Of a stretch of DNA of 12,497 nucleotides, positions 1-6,703 are shown one piece after another. Positions within the stretch are counted from its first letter, which is position 1. The number at the start of each line of letters is the position of its first letter. Origin of the DNA: Wenzhouxiangella sp. (lineage in GTDB: Bacteria; Pseudomonadota; Gammaproteobacteria; Xanthomonadales; Wenzhouxiangellaceae); contig SLJA01000131.1 of assembly GCA_007135355.1 (NCBI GenBank), forward strand, positions 1 through 12,497, in the 5' to 3' direction. Both the position numbers and the translations under genes were made by a program. The notes under the pieces are model-generated. The model had not been told where the DNA came from, made no database searches, and saw only the letters and a program-made list of their open reading frames with translations.

Positions 1-425
1 ACTTGAACGCACGCGGCATCAGCGCGCCCGGCCCGCGCCAGCTGGCCGCGGCGGTGATCCGCCTGCGCCGCCACCGTCTGCCCGACCCGGCCCGCCTGGC
101 CAATGCCGGCAGCTTCTTCAAAAACCCCGTACTCGACGCCGATGCAGCGAACGCCATGATCGCGCAACACCCTTGCCTGCCGCACTGGCGGCTGGCCGAC
201 GGTTCGGTCAAGCTGGCCGCCGGCTGGATGATCGAACGCCTGGGCTGGCGCGGGCGCAGGCTTGGCGATGCCGGGGTTTACCAGAACCACGCGCTGGTGC
301 TGGTCAATCACGGCCGGGCCACCGCGGCCCAGCTGCGCGAACTGATCGACCGGATCACTGCGTCGGTAGCAGAAGAATTCGGTGTTTGGTTGGAGGTGGA
401 GCCGAATCTGATCGGTTTTGAGTGA
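1..425 (+). CDS. murB: UDP-N-acetylenolpyruvoylglucosamine reductase, C-terminal part (5' end outside window)
   Basis: Final roughly 140 residues of MurB, the cytoplasmic flavoenzyme that reduces UDP-GlcNAc-enolpyruvate to UDP-MurNAc with NADPH. The frame is open to the left edge, so the gene is cut by the window and the apparent TTG at base 3 is not its start. Seen: the motif NAGSFFKNPV, whose Ser corresponds to the proton-donating serine of the family (Ser229 in E. coli); DGSVKLAAGWMIE; and near the end WLEVEPNLIG, which aligns with E. coli WLEPEVRFIG and keeps the catalytic Glu (E325 in E. coli). The protein ends soon after this motif, a little earlier than in E. coli. The gene converges on rpoH across a gap that holds a hairpin element. 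Identity is secure; only the N-terminal FAD-binding part is unseen. Confidence 0.95.
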   Translation, partial: LNARGISAPGPRQLAAAVIRLRRHRLPDPARLANAGSFFKNPVLDADAANAMIAQHPCLPHWRLADGSVKLAAGWMIERLGWRGRRLGDAGVYQNHALVLVNHGRATAAQLRELIDRITASVAEEFGVWLEVEPNLIGFE

Positions 426-434
426 TAGGTTTTT

Positions 435-588
435 ACCGCAGATGAACGCGGATGAACGCGGATAAAGAAAAGAAAAAGACCAGAGAAAAAAAGCAAAAAG
501 TCTGGGAGAGCAATTGGGGCAGAAATTGATGACAAAACGACCGGATTACTTGCTTTTTAGTCTGCGTTCATCCGCGTTCATCTGCGGT
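435..588. repeat. Inverted-repeat (MITE-like) intergenic element
   Basis: Bases 435-459 and 564-588 are a perfect 25-bp inverted repeat; each arm contains the unit GATGAACGCG or its complement, complete twice in the left arm (441-450 and 451-460). The roughly 104-base interior is A-rich on the plus strand (gataaagaaaagaaaaagac and following), unlike the GC-rich neighbours. No transposase or convincing ORF is present. From memory, arms with this GATGAACGCGGATGAACGCG pattern recur in intergenic DNA of many GC-rich bacteria, but I could not search for it. The element fills most of the gap between convergent murB and rpoH. There is no U-tract beside either arm, so it is not a canonical intrinsic terminator, although a transcript of it could fold into a long hairpin. 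Confidence 0.8.
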
Positions 589-607
589 TATACGAATCCC
601 GAAACGC

Positions 608-633
608 ACAACGCGCCCGGGTGGGCGCGTTGT
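608..633 (-). terminator. GC-rich hairpin downstream of rpoH, possible terminator
   Basis: Perfect 11-bp stem: 608-618 (ACAACGCGCCC) pairs with 623-633 (GGGCGCGTTGT) around a GGGT loop. It lies about 38 bases past the rpoH stop. On the minus strand it is followed by GTGCGTTTCGG, which has only a short T run, so it is a weak intrinsic terminator at best; it could also act as a 3'-end stabilising hairpin or assist the inverted-repeat element next to it. Confidence 0.5.
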
Positions 634-670
634 CGCTAGGCGAAAGCTCAGGCGGCGCGCCCGCCTCGAT

Positions 671-1528
671 TCAGGCCTCGAAGCGCGCCTTCAGCTTCTT
701 CAGCGCGGCGTTTTCCAGCTGGCGGATACGCTCGGCGGATACGCCGTACTTGTCGGCCAGTTCCTGCAGCGTGATCTTGGGATCCATCAACCAGCGGCTC
801 TGGATGATGTCGCGCGAGCGGTCATCGAGATTTTCGATACCATCGAACAACAGGTTCTGGTGGTGCTCCTCCCAATCCTGCGCCTCGATCGCCTCGTGCG
901 GCGAAACGGTCAGGCCTTCAAGGTAGGCGGCCGGCGCCACATAGCCGGACTCATCGTCATCACTGGTCAGGTCAAAACCGATGTCTTGGCCGGCCAGTCG
1001 GGATTCCATTTCCATCACCACTTCAGGCTTGACGCCCAGATCTTCGGCAACCCGATTGACTTCAGTCTGATTCAGCCAGCCCAGGCGCTTTTTCTGCCGG
1101 CGCAGGTTGAAAAACAACTTGCGCTGGGCCTTGGTGGTGGCGACTTTGACAATACGCCAATTGCGCAGGATGAATTCATGGATTTCCGCCCGAATCCAGT
1201 GCACGGCAAACGAGACCAGACGAACGCCCTGATCGGGATCAAACCGCTTGACGGCCTTCATCAAGCCAATATTGCCCTCCTGAACCAGATCGCCCAGCGG
1301 CAGCCCGTAACCGGCGTAACCACGCGCGACATGCACCACGAAGCGCAGGTGCGACATGACCATTTGCCGGGCCGCGTCGAGATCGTCCTCGTCGCGAAAG
1401 CGACGCGCCAGATCCTGCTCTTCTTCCAGAGTCAAAACAGGCAAACGATTGACCTCCTGGATATAGGCGTCCAGCGAGCCGGTGCCGGCCGGCGCCATCA
1501 AGTGACTCGGTACAAGCTGATTGCTCAT
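671..1528 (-). CDS. rpoH: RNA polymerase heat-shock sigma factor sigma-32
   Basis: 285 residues, close to the 284 of E. coli RpoH. It directs RNA polymerase to heat-shock promoters (chaperones and proteases). Seen: sigma-70 region 2 at about residues 50-120, with DLVQEGNIGLMKAVKRFDP and FAVHWIRAEIHEFILRNWR; the RpoH box at 135-144 (QRKLFFNLRR, as in E. coli QRKLFFNLRK), which separates it from RpoD, RpoS and FliA; and a region 4.2 helix-turn-helix at about 252-280 (LQELADKYGVSAERIRQLE). The ATG is preceded by GGAG with a 6-base spacer. It is the last gene of the minus-strand block, 101 bases after hemY; a promoter in that gap is possible but I see no convincing -35/-10 pair. In E. coli, activity depends on mRNA structure around the start and on DnaK/FtsH; whether that holds here is inference. 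Confidence 0.97.
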   Translation of the reverse strand: MSNQLVPSHLMAPAGTGSLDAYIQEVNRLPVLTLEEEQDLARRFRDEDDLDAARQMVMSHLRFVVHVARGYAGYGLPLGDLVQEGNIGLMKAVKRFDPDQGVRLVSFAVHWIRAEIHEFILRNWRIVKVATTKAQRKLFFNLRRQKKRLGWLNQTEVNRVAEDLGVKPEVVMEMESRLAGQDIGFDLTSDDDESGYVAPAAYLEGLTVSPHEAIEAQDWEEHHQNLLFDGIENLDDRSRDIIQSRWLMDPKITLQELADKYGVSAERIRQLENAALKKLKARFEA

Positions 1529-1629
1529 TCACTACTCCATACAATCCATTCACCATTTTAACAGCCCTGCCCATCCGGAATCACCCCGGCCGGGAGACTG
1601 TTCGAAAATGCAGCTTTCGCTCGCTTCGA
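1529..1629. other. hemY-rpoH intergenic gap
   Basis: 101 bases between the hemY stop and the rpoH start, both on the minus strand. On the minus strand it has a TGTTAAAAT stretch that could serve as a -10, but no matching -35 at 16-18 bases, and a short CCCGGCCGGG palindrome. There is no intrinsic terminator with a T run. The gap is long enough for rpoH promoters, and read-through from hemY is also possible; the sequence alone does not decide. Confidence 0.4.
1535..1538 (-). promoter_or_regulatory. Ribosome binding site of rpoH
   Basis: GGAG on the minus strand, 6 bases before the rpoH ATG. The AGTGA between it and the ATG (1529-1533) is complementary to TCACT inside the early coding region (1501-1505), so a short hairpin closing over the start codon can be drawn; it is only 5 bp. 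Confidence 0.7.
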
Positions 1630-2865
1630 CTATTCGCTGTCAGGCGAGTTCCCGCGCCCCGTCGGCTCTTGTTGCGGCGGACTCAGCGCCGGCAGCGGTT
1701 CGGCCGCCCTGCCCGCCTTGAGACGCAGCGCGTTGCGGTAACAGTGCGCGGCGGCTTCGAGCTGGCCGCTACGGTCCAATACGCGCCCGAGCAGGGCAAA
1801 AGCCTCGCCGTCTGGCCGCGCGGCGAGGGCTTGTTCCAGATGTTCCCGGGCTCGCTCATCATCCCGCTCAGCCGCGTACAGCATGCCAAGAGCCAAGTGA
1901 AGCCCTTCGTGACCGGGATCCCGATCAAGCCAGCGGCGGCAATCGGCAATGCGAGCCGTGCGCTCACCATTTTCGGTGTAGGCGTAGAGTTTGAGCGCTT
2001 CTCGATCCGGTTGCTGCTCCAGCAGGCGCCTCAATTCGGCGCCGGCCAGGCCATGGCGGCCCAGCTCGCTGGCACGCCGCGCATGAGCCAGAACCACTTG
2101 TCGCGCTTTGCGCAGGCGCCTGGGCAAAACTCGCCAAACGCTTTCCAACTGCTCCACCTCAACGGCGGCCTCCAGTTCGCGCACCGCTGCCAACTGATCA
2201 AGCTCAGCGGCACTGTCGGCATCAACAATGCCTGCCTTGACCAGAGACGGTGTCAGCAGGCGCAGATCTCGCCAGCGACCGGCGTCCTGGTAGGCTTGCA
2301 AAAGCAGGCGCAAAACACCCGCGTGGCGCGCCTTGCGCAAATGCAAGGCCTCCAGAATCGGGATCGCCTCACTGGCGCGACCTTCGTCCATCAGCATCCT
2401 GGCTTTGGTCAACCCAACCACTCGATGACGCCGACCAAACCGTGCATCTGCCAGTTTCAGCCAACTGTCGCGGCGTTCAGACTCCGCCTGACCTTGGGCC
2501 GCCCGCGCCGCGGCCAGGTACCCGATCGGCGAGCGGTAATCAATGAGCGCCCGCCGCAGCGATGTTTCCGCCTGCTGCCAATCGCCTTCCGCCAGCGCCA
2601 AAAGCCCTTTTTCGAGTTGACGCTGAGTTCGCGCGCTGCGCGCTTTGCGCCAGGCGGCTCCGGGCATGCGAATCAAGGCGATCGTCAGGCTGAGCGCCAG
2701 CCAGAAAGCGAGCGCCAGCCCAAACAATACCAACACCGACATTTCGACACGCCAGCCGCCGATATCGATCCTCACGTGACCCGGATCTTCCAGCAGCAAC
2801 GGCGCCACGACCGCGGCCACGACGATAACGAGCAGAACCGCAACAATCAGGAAGAGCTTTTTCAA
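1630..2865 (-). CDS. hemY: HemY, inner-membrane TPR protein of the heme cluster
   Basis: 411 residues (E. coli HemY is about 400). Two hydrophobic segments at about residues 3-25 and 42-65 flank a short periplasmic stretch (DPGHVRIDIGGWRVEMSV) that resembles the E. coli one. The remainder is helical and TPR-like: repeats such as LEKGLLALAEGDWQQAETSL and LALGMLYAAERDDERAREHL lie between about residues 80 and 385. The family is encoded with hemC/hemD/hemX; its biochemical role is not settled, and it is distinct from the protoporphyrinogen oxidase also called HemY in Bacillus. The start is TTG at 2863-2865, sharing TTGA with the hemX stop. No in-frame ATG lies near, and the N-terminus matches the family length. 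GGGTGA precedes it. The C-terminal tail is Pro-rich. Confidence 0.93.
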   Translation of the reverse strand: MKKLFLIVAVLLVIVVAAVVAPLLLEDPGHVRIDIGGWRVEMSVLVLFGLALAFWLALSLTIALIRMPGAAWRKARSARTQRQLEKGLLALAEGDWQQAETSLRRALIDYRSPIGYLAAARAAQGQAESERRDSWLKLADARFGRRHRVVGLTKARMLMDEGRASEAIPILEALHLRKARHAGVLRLLLQAYQDAGRWRDLRLLTPSLVKAGIVDADSAAELDQLAAVRELEAAVEVEQLESVWRVLPRRLRKARQVVLAHARRASELGRHGLAGAELRRLLEQQPDREALKLYAYTENGERTARIADCRRWLDRDPGHEGLHLALGMLYAAERDDERAREHLEQALAARPDGEAFALLGRVLDRSGQLEAAAHCYRNALRLKAGRAAEPLPALSPPQQEPTGRGNSPDSE

Positions 2866-4007
2866 ACTTCACCCAACCGTGTTCTCAGCAAATTCAGCGC
2901 CTCGCCCAGTTCAGGCAAATCCGGCCTGAGCCGGGTTGACTGGATCGCCTCGAGGTCGCGGCGTCCTTGCTCTACTTCGTCGGTGCCTGCTTCAAACCAG
3001 TCATCGAGCAGCTCCAGGGCCGCACCGACCTGCAGAGCCAGCGCCTCGGGGTCCTGCCGCGTCAACGCCAATTGCGCGGCAACCAAGCGCAGCTTCATGA
3101 GTTCGCGCGCGGCCTCGAACTGCTCCGAGGTACGACCCATCTCATCACGCGCCTGCACCCGGACCAAGCCGCGGGCGGCGCCTCCAATCCGCTCTCGCCA
3201 GTCCGGCGTTTCACCCTCCACGCCGGGTTCGGCTGGGCGCTCGGCAGGCGTTGGCCTGTCCAGCTGACTGGGCCAAGTACGACTCTCACGCGCCAGACGC
3301 TCCAGACGCGCCATGACCTGAGCCGGATCCGGAACACGCAGTGACTCCAAAGCATCCAGTTCGCGCGCCAGCGCGCGCCGGACCCGATCGAGCCGGGCGT
3401 CGTCAAGCTCCGTCAGCACAACCTGGGCTCGTCGGTAGGCTGCAACCGCGCCATCGACATCCGCAATCAGTTCCGCCTGCTGCTGACCCAGGCTCAGGAG
3501 CGCGGCAGCCTCAAGCATCACGATCTGACGCCGAAGCTCGACCTCAGCCTGACGCTGGACGTCGGCTCGTTCTTCCATGCCGCTGAGCGACCGCTCTAGC
3601 TTGGAAGCCATGGCCTCCAGGCCTTGGCTCAGCTGCGCTGCATAATCGGACAATCGTTCGGTTTCTTGCTCCAGCGCCTCCAGCCGAAGGGCAAGGTCAT
3701 CCGCGTCGGGCAAGTCCGAAGCCGGGGCATCAGGCGGCTCCGAGGCCACAGATTCAGACTCGCTGACCGGCTCGTCAAACGCTGCAAGGTCCGCTATCAG
3801 CGGCCCGGCACTGCCCGCCCAGACCAACGCAACCGCGAGAGCCCAGCAGGCCACGATACAGCTGCGTAAGCGCGCAGCGACACGAGCTCGTTTGCGCCGA
3901 TCCAGCTCAGTTCCCGATGAAGAGCCGGCGGACGCCAGCACCAGCGGCCCCGGTTTTTCGTTGTGCTGTGGTTTTTCGTTCATGAACAAGATCACGCGCC
4001 GGATCAT
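2862..4007 (-). CDS. hemX: HemX, membrane-anchored coiled-coil protein of the heme cluster
   Basis: 381 residues. Order of parts: a polar N-terminal cytoplasmic segment; one transmembrane helix at about 48-66 (SCIVACWALAVALVWAG); an acidic, Pro/Ser-rich linker at about 76-105; a heptad-like coiled coil at about 103-150 (LALRLEALEQETERLSDYAA); then a mostly helical domain with many Arg, Glu and Leu. This is the HemX layout (PF04375). Such proteins are often labelled uroporphyrinogen-III C-methyltransferase, but no SAM-binding methylase core is visible, so that label should not be used. The ATG at 4005-4007 overlaps the hemD stop as ATGA, which supports this start; a second ATG at 3981-3983 gives MNEKPQHNEK but has no better ribosome binding site. 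The stop overlaps the hemY TTG start. Confidence 0.92.
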   Translation of the reverse strand: MIRRVILFMNEKPQHNEKPGPLVLASAGSSSGTELDRRKRARVAARLRSCIVACWALAVALVWAGSAGPLIADLAAFDEPVSESESVASEPPDAPASDLPDADDLALRLEALEQETERLSDYAAQLSQGLEAMASKLERSLSGMEERADVQRQAEVELRRQIVMLEAAALLSLGQQQAELIADVDGAVAAYRRAQVVLTELDDARLDRVRRALARELDALESLRVPDPAQVMARLERLARESRTWPSQLDRPTPAERPAEPGVEGETPDWRERIGGAARGLVRVQARDEMGRTSEQFEAARELMKLRLVAAQLALTRQDPEALALQVGAALELLDDWFEAGTDEVEQGRRDLEAIQSTRLRPDLPELGEALNLLRTRLGEV

Positions 4008-4780
4008 GAGTGGTCGGATAAAGGGTACCGCACCGCGGAATACCGTGGGCCAACTCTACCCAAAGCTGTCAGCATCGAATCATCATCCGCGCCCGAAGCG
4101 GTGATGACCGCGTTGCATCCAGCTGCCTCGGCCTGTTGGGCGACACGCGCGGAGGGTGCGATCATCGCCTGTGAAACCAGCCGCAGCCAGCACTGTTGCG
4201 GTAGCTGCTGCCGCAGAGCAGATAACGCTCCGCCGCTGGCAAGCAGGGTCACCCAGGACTGTTGGTCGCTGAGAGCCTGCAGGATATCCGGCGTCGGCGG
4301 CACCGCCACACGCTGATAAACTTCCAGCCGCCGCACCCTCGCGCCCTGGGCTCGCAGTCGCTGTTGAATCAGCGACCGGCCGCCCGCCGCCGCCGCAATG
4401 ACCACCCGTGCACCGGCGACATCGGCCAGTTCCGGCAATTCCAGGATCCGCTCGCTACTCCCCTCCAGGGTCGGAAAAACAATCCGGCCAAAACCAAGAT
4501 CGGCGGCCACCTTGGCGCTACCTGGACCGGGAACTACGACCACTGGCGCGCCGAGCTGATCGAGCGTGAGCAGCTGCGAAAGCTGGCGTAGGGACTGCGC
4601 CGAAGGGGCGATGAGAATATCGATCGGGAGGGCGTCCAGCAGCTGGCGCCGGACCGTCGCCGGCGCTGCCGGCGGGCCAGGTTCAACGGGTGCATAGTGC
4701 GCCACCGCATAACCGTCAGCAGCAAGACGCTGGGCAAAATTGCGGCCGGCAGGGCCGCTGCGCGTCACCAGAATGGCCAT
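4004..4780 (-). CDS. hemD: Uroporphyrinogen-III synthase
   Basis: 258 residues from the chosen start, within the usual size of about 250. It closes hydroxymethylbilane, the HemC product, into uroporphyrinogen III with inversion of ring D. Seen: MAILVTRSGPAGRNFAQRL at the N-terminus, a typical HemD opening; the alternating alpha/beta pattern of the two-lobed fold (PF02602); VVVVPGPGSAKVAADLGF in the middle; and VTLLASGGALSALRQQL in the C-terminal half, where family members usually have FTSPSGV. HemD is poorly conserved, so part of the identification rests on position between hemC and hemX. A GTG at 4787-4789 would add three residues but leaves only about one base between it and the GGGGAG; the ATG at 4778-4780 has GGGGAG 8 bases upstream and is preferred. 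The stop overlaps the hemX ATG (ATGA). Confidence 0.92.
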   Translation of the reverse strand: MAILVTRSGPAGRNFAQRLAADGYAVAHYAPVEPGPPAAPATVRRQLLDALPIDILIAPSAQSLRQLSQLLTLDQLGAPVVVVPGPGSAKVAADLGFGRIVFPTLEGSSERILELPELADVAGARVVIAAAAGGRSLIQQRLRAQGARVRRLEVYQRVAVPPTPDILQALSDQQSWVTLLASGGALSALRQQLPQQCWLRLVSQAMIAPSARVAQQAEAAGCNAVITASGADDDSMLTALGRVGPRYSAVRYPLSDHS

Positions 4781-4788
4781 TTCCAGCA

Positions 4789-4795
4789 CTCCCCT
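4789..4795 (-). promoter_or_regulatory. Strong ribosome binding site of hemD
   Basis: AGGGGAG on the minus strand, 8 bases before the ATG at 4778-4780. It decides the start in favour of that ATG over the GTG three codons upstream, and it begins only a few bases after the T run of the terminator-like hairpin. Confidence 0.75.
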
Positions 4796-4798
4796 AAT

Positions 4799-4829
4799 GA
4801 AAAAAGCCTGCTATGTGCAGGCTTTTCTC
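4799..4829 (-). terminator. Intrinsic terminator or attenuator between hemC and hemD
   Basis: Perfect stem: 4802-4811 (AAAAGCCTGC) pairs with 4817-4826 (GCAGGCTTTT), loop TATGT. On the minus strand, the direction of the hem genes, it reads as a GC core followed by six T residues (4805 down to 4800), the standard rho-independent form. It also has four Ts on the plus side. It lies inside the hem gene series and ends about 4 bases before the hemD ribosome binding site, so it should lower transcription from hemC into hemD unless it is relieved. Confidence 0.85.
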
Positions 4830-5024
4830 ATGTCGTTAGACTCCGGGCGCCTGACCTAAGCCGCCAAGATGCTGGGGGCTTGCGTGTTGGCGTTGGCAGT
4901 AGGGGGACGCACCTCAACAGCGTAGGTCGTGGATGGCGCCCGGAAAGCAAATCGTGACTCCCCCGTTCCTGACTTTTGGAAATGGTGCCAGTTTCTGAGC
5001 ACAATGTCCAGTCCAAAGGCGAAA
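4830..5024. other. hemC-hemD intercistronic region with inverted repeat, no clear gene
   Basis: About 195 bases between the hemC stop and the terminator. A perfect 10-bp inverted repeat lies at 4842-4851 (TCCGGGCGCC) and 4935-4944 (GGCGCCCGGA), so the leader RNA before hemD could fold into a structured domain ahead of the terminator. A minus-strand frame stays open from hemC down to a TAG at 4856-4858 and could give a 48-residue peptide from a GTG at 5000-5002 (ending TQAPSILAA), but it has no ribosome binding site and I do not call it a gene. No good promoter is visible. The expected arrangement would be hemC and hemD nearly touching, so this may be an insertion or a regulatory leader. Confidence 0.5.
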
Positions 5025-5966
5025 TTATTTACTCGACAGCAAAGGTTCGAGGGCCGCGATGATTTCACGCCCGCCGTGGTCCAGAATGTAGTCCCCGGCC
5101 TGACGCCCCATGACGGCGGCGTCGGAACGCGCTCCGGACACGCTGGTTTCCACGGCCTGCTTGCCATCTGGACTGCACAATCGGGCGCTCAGTTCCAGCT
5201 CACCCCGGTCGTTCAGCCGGGCCAGCGCTGCCAGCGGCATGCGACAATCGGCGCCCATGGCCGCTACCACCGCGCGCTCGGCACTCACCTGGGCACGCGT
5301 GCGCGAGCATTCCAGCGGAGCCAACAGACGCTTGACCGCCTCATCCCCGGCGCGACATTGGGTCACGATCACTCCTTGTCCCGGGGCCGGTAGAAATGCC
5401 GGCGGGGTCAAGGCCAGCCGGTGGGTCAAGGGCAGACCGAGCCGCTGCAGACCGGCCGCGGCCAGGATCACCGCATCGACCTGGCCGCTGCTCATCAGTC
5501 CGAGCCGGGTTTGAACGTTGCCCCGGATGGGCACCACTTGCAGATGCGGCCAAGCCCGCAAAAGTTGACTTTGGCGCCGCAGGCTGGAGGTACCGACACG
5601 CGCCCCGGCGGGCAGTTCGCTCGGTGCTCGACCATCCGCCGTCAACCACCAGTCGGCCCAATCCGCGCGCGGCATCACCACCGACAAATCCAGTCCCGGC
5701 GGCGACTCGGCCGGAACGTCCTTGAGCGAATGCACCGCCACGTCGGCTGCTCCGTCCAGCAACGCGCGCTCCAGCTCCTTCAGAAACACCCCCTTGCCGC
5801 CAATTTCCGACAGCGAGCGGTCGAGCACTTCATCGCCGCGGGTACTCAGCGGCAGCAGCCTGACTTCCAGTTTTGGGTGATGACGGCGCAGCTCGGCGGC
5901 AACGTGCTCGGTTTGCCAAAGGGCCAGCTTCGATTGGCGGGTAGCCAGCGTGATGATGGTCGGCAT
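5025..5966 (-). CDS. hemC: Hydroxymethylbilane synthase (porphobilinogen deaminase)
   Basis: 313 residues, the same length as E. coli HemC. It condenses four porphobilinogen molecules into hydroxymethylbilane in the cytosol. Seen in order: LATRQSKLALWQTEHV at the N-terminus; STRGD at 41-45; IGGKGVFLKELERALL at 55-70; HSLKDVP at 79-85, with D83 as the catalytic Asp (D84 in E. coli); GTSSLRRQSQL at 125-135 and RGNVQTRL at 148-155, which carry the substrate- and cofactor-binding Arg residues; and GADCRMPLA at 238-246, where C241 should hold the dipyrromethane cofactor (C242 in E. coli; usually GGCQVP). The frame continues 30 codons further upstream, but the ATG at 5964-5966 has AGGAGG 5 bases before it and matches the family N-terminus. 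It lies 23 bases after algR. Confidence 0.97.
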   Translation of the reverse strand: MPTIITLATRQSKLALWQTEHVAAELRRHHPKLEVRLLPLSTRGDEVLDRSLSEIGGKGVFLKELERALLDGAADVAVHSLKDVPAESPPGLDLSVVMPRADWADWWLTADGRAPSELPAGARVGTSSLRRQSQLLRAWPHLQVVPIRGNVQTRLGLMSSGQVDAVILAAAGLQRLGLPLTHRLALTPPAFLPAPGQGVIVTQCRAGDEAVKRLLAPLECSRTRAQVSAERAVVAAMGADCRMPLAALARLNDRGELELSARLCSPDGKQAVETSVSGARSDAAVMGRQAGDYILDHGGREIIAALEPLLSSK

Positions 5967-5971
5967 TCGAT

Positions 5972-5977
5972 CCTCCT
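5972..5977 (-). promoter_or_regulatory. Ribosome binding site of hemC
   Basis: AGGAGG on the minus strand, 5 bases before the ATG at 5964-5966. It is a near-consensus site in the 23-base gap after algR and fixes the hemC start well inside the longer open frame. Confidence 0.85.
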
Positions 5978-5989
5978 GTTGCGTGATGT

Positions 5990-6703
5990 TCAGGATTTCA
6001 GCAGGCGTCGCACCGAAGCCACATTGCGGCGGCTGACCTCGGGGCTGCACGAGCACTGCGCCACTTCGACGCGCTCATGCCCACGGTCATCCGTGTAAAT
6101 GGCACGCAAATGCGCGCGCGACACCAACGCCGCGCGGTGAACGCGAATAAAGCGGTCCGGAAATCGTTCTTCCAGGCTCAACAAAGAGTCTTCTATCAGC
6201 GCCTGGCCTCCCAGGTAGTGGACGCAGGTGTACTTGTCTTCCGACACCAGCACGCGAATATCATCCAGGGGAATGGCGCTCAGCTTTTCCCCCAGCCTGG
6301 CTGTCAGTGTCGCGGCGCGCCTGGGACCGAGGTCGCGGGCGCGTGCCGCGCGCTGCAGGGCCTGCTCCAGGCGCTCGGCCCGAACAGGCTTGACCAGATA
6401 ATCCAGCGCCTGCACGTCGAACGCATCGACGGCGTAGCGCTCAAAAGCCGTCACGAAAATGATCAACGGCGCCGGATCCAGTGAACGGAGCCGACGGGCG
6501 GCATCAACGCCATCCATACCCGGCATTTCCACATCGAGCAAGACCAGGTCGGGATGCTGCTCGCGGCAAATATCGAGCGCCGCGGCCGCGTTGCAAGCCT
6601 CTCCGACGCAGCGGGCCCAGGGGCTATCCGCAAGCATCCGGGTCAACCGACGCACCGCCGGTGCCTCATCATCGACCACGACCACGCTCAGCGGGTCTTT
6701 CAC
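5990..6703 (-). CDS. algR: AlgR-like LytTR-family response regulator
   Basis: 237 residues from the GTG chosen here. Order: a CheY-like receiver at about 5-115, with acidic pair D11-D12 (VVVVDDE), phospho-acceptor D57 (LVLLDVEMPGMDG), the Thr of FVTAFERYAVDAFD, and K105 in LDYLVKPV, all needed for phosphorelay; a short linker; then a LytTR DNA-binding domain at about 140-235 (IRVLVSEDKYTCVHYLG, FIRVHRAALVSRAHL). In Pseudomonas, algR lies directly before hemC and controls alginate, twitching and virulence; the same order here supports orthology, but the regulon is inference. The partner kinase gene algZ/fimS, normally just upstream, is absent; an esterase gene takes its place. The GTG at 6701-6703 overlaps the esterase stop as GTGA; a TTG at 6710-6712 would add three residues. 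No clear ribosome binding site, so coupling is likely. Confidence 0.88.
   Translation of the reverse strand: MKDPLSVVVVDDEAPAVRRLTRMLADSPWARCVGEACNAAAALDICREQHPDLVLLDVEMPGMDGVDAARRLRSLDPAPLIIFVTAFERYAVDAFDVQALDYLVKPVRAERLEQALQRAARARDLGPRRAATLTARLGEKLSAIPLDDIRVLVSEDKYTCVHYLGGQALIEDSLLSLEERFPDRFIRVHRAALVSRAHLRAIYTDDRGHERVEVAQCSCSPEVSRRNVASVRRLLKS

Noticed and set aside
308..535. 75-residue minus-strand ORF (FIRVHPRSSAVK...)
   Set aside because: It lies partly inside the inverted-repeat arm and partly antisense to murB; the peptide is a by-product of the repeat sequence, with no family resemblance.
860..1561. Plus-strand ORF antisense to rpoH
   Set aside because: Mirror of the rpoH coding frame; no motif and no ribosome binding site.
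1540..1575. Sigma-70 promoter for rpoH based on TAAAAT
   Set aside because: No -35 resembling TTGACA lies at the right distance, so it is not called as a feature.
1669..3267. Plus-strand ORF of 532 codons antisense to hemY and hemX
   Set aside because: A long open frame opposite GC-rich coding DNA is expected; composition is low-complexity with no recognisable domain, while hemY and hemX on the other strand are clear.
2862..4007. HemX as uroporphyrinogen-III C-methyltransferase
   Set aside because: The name is common in databases, but the protein shows a membrane anchor and coiled coil and no methylase core.
5967..6056. 30-codon N-terminal extension of hemC
   Set aside because: It overlaps algR, and a near-consensus AGGAGG stands right before the internal ATG at 5964-5966.
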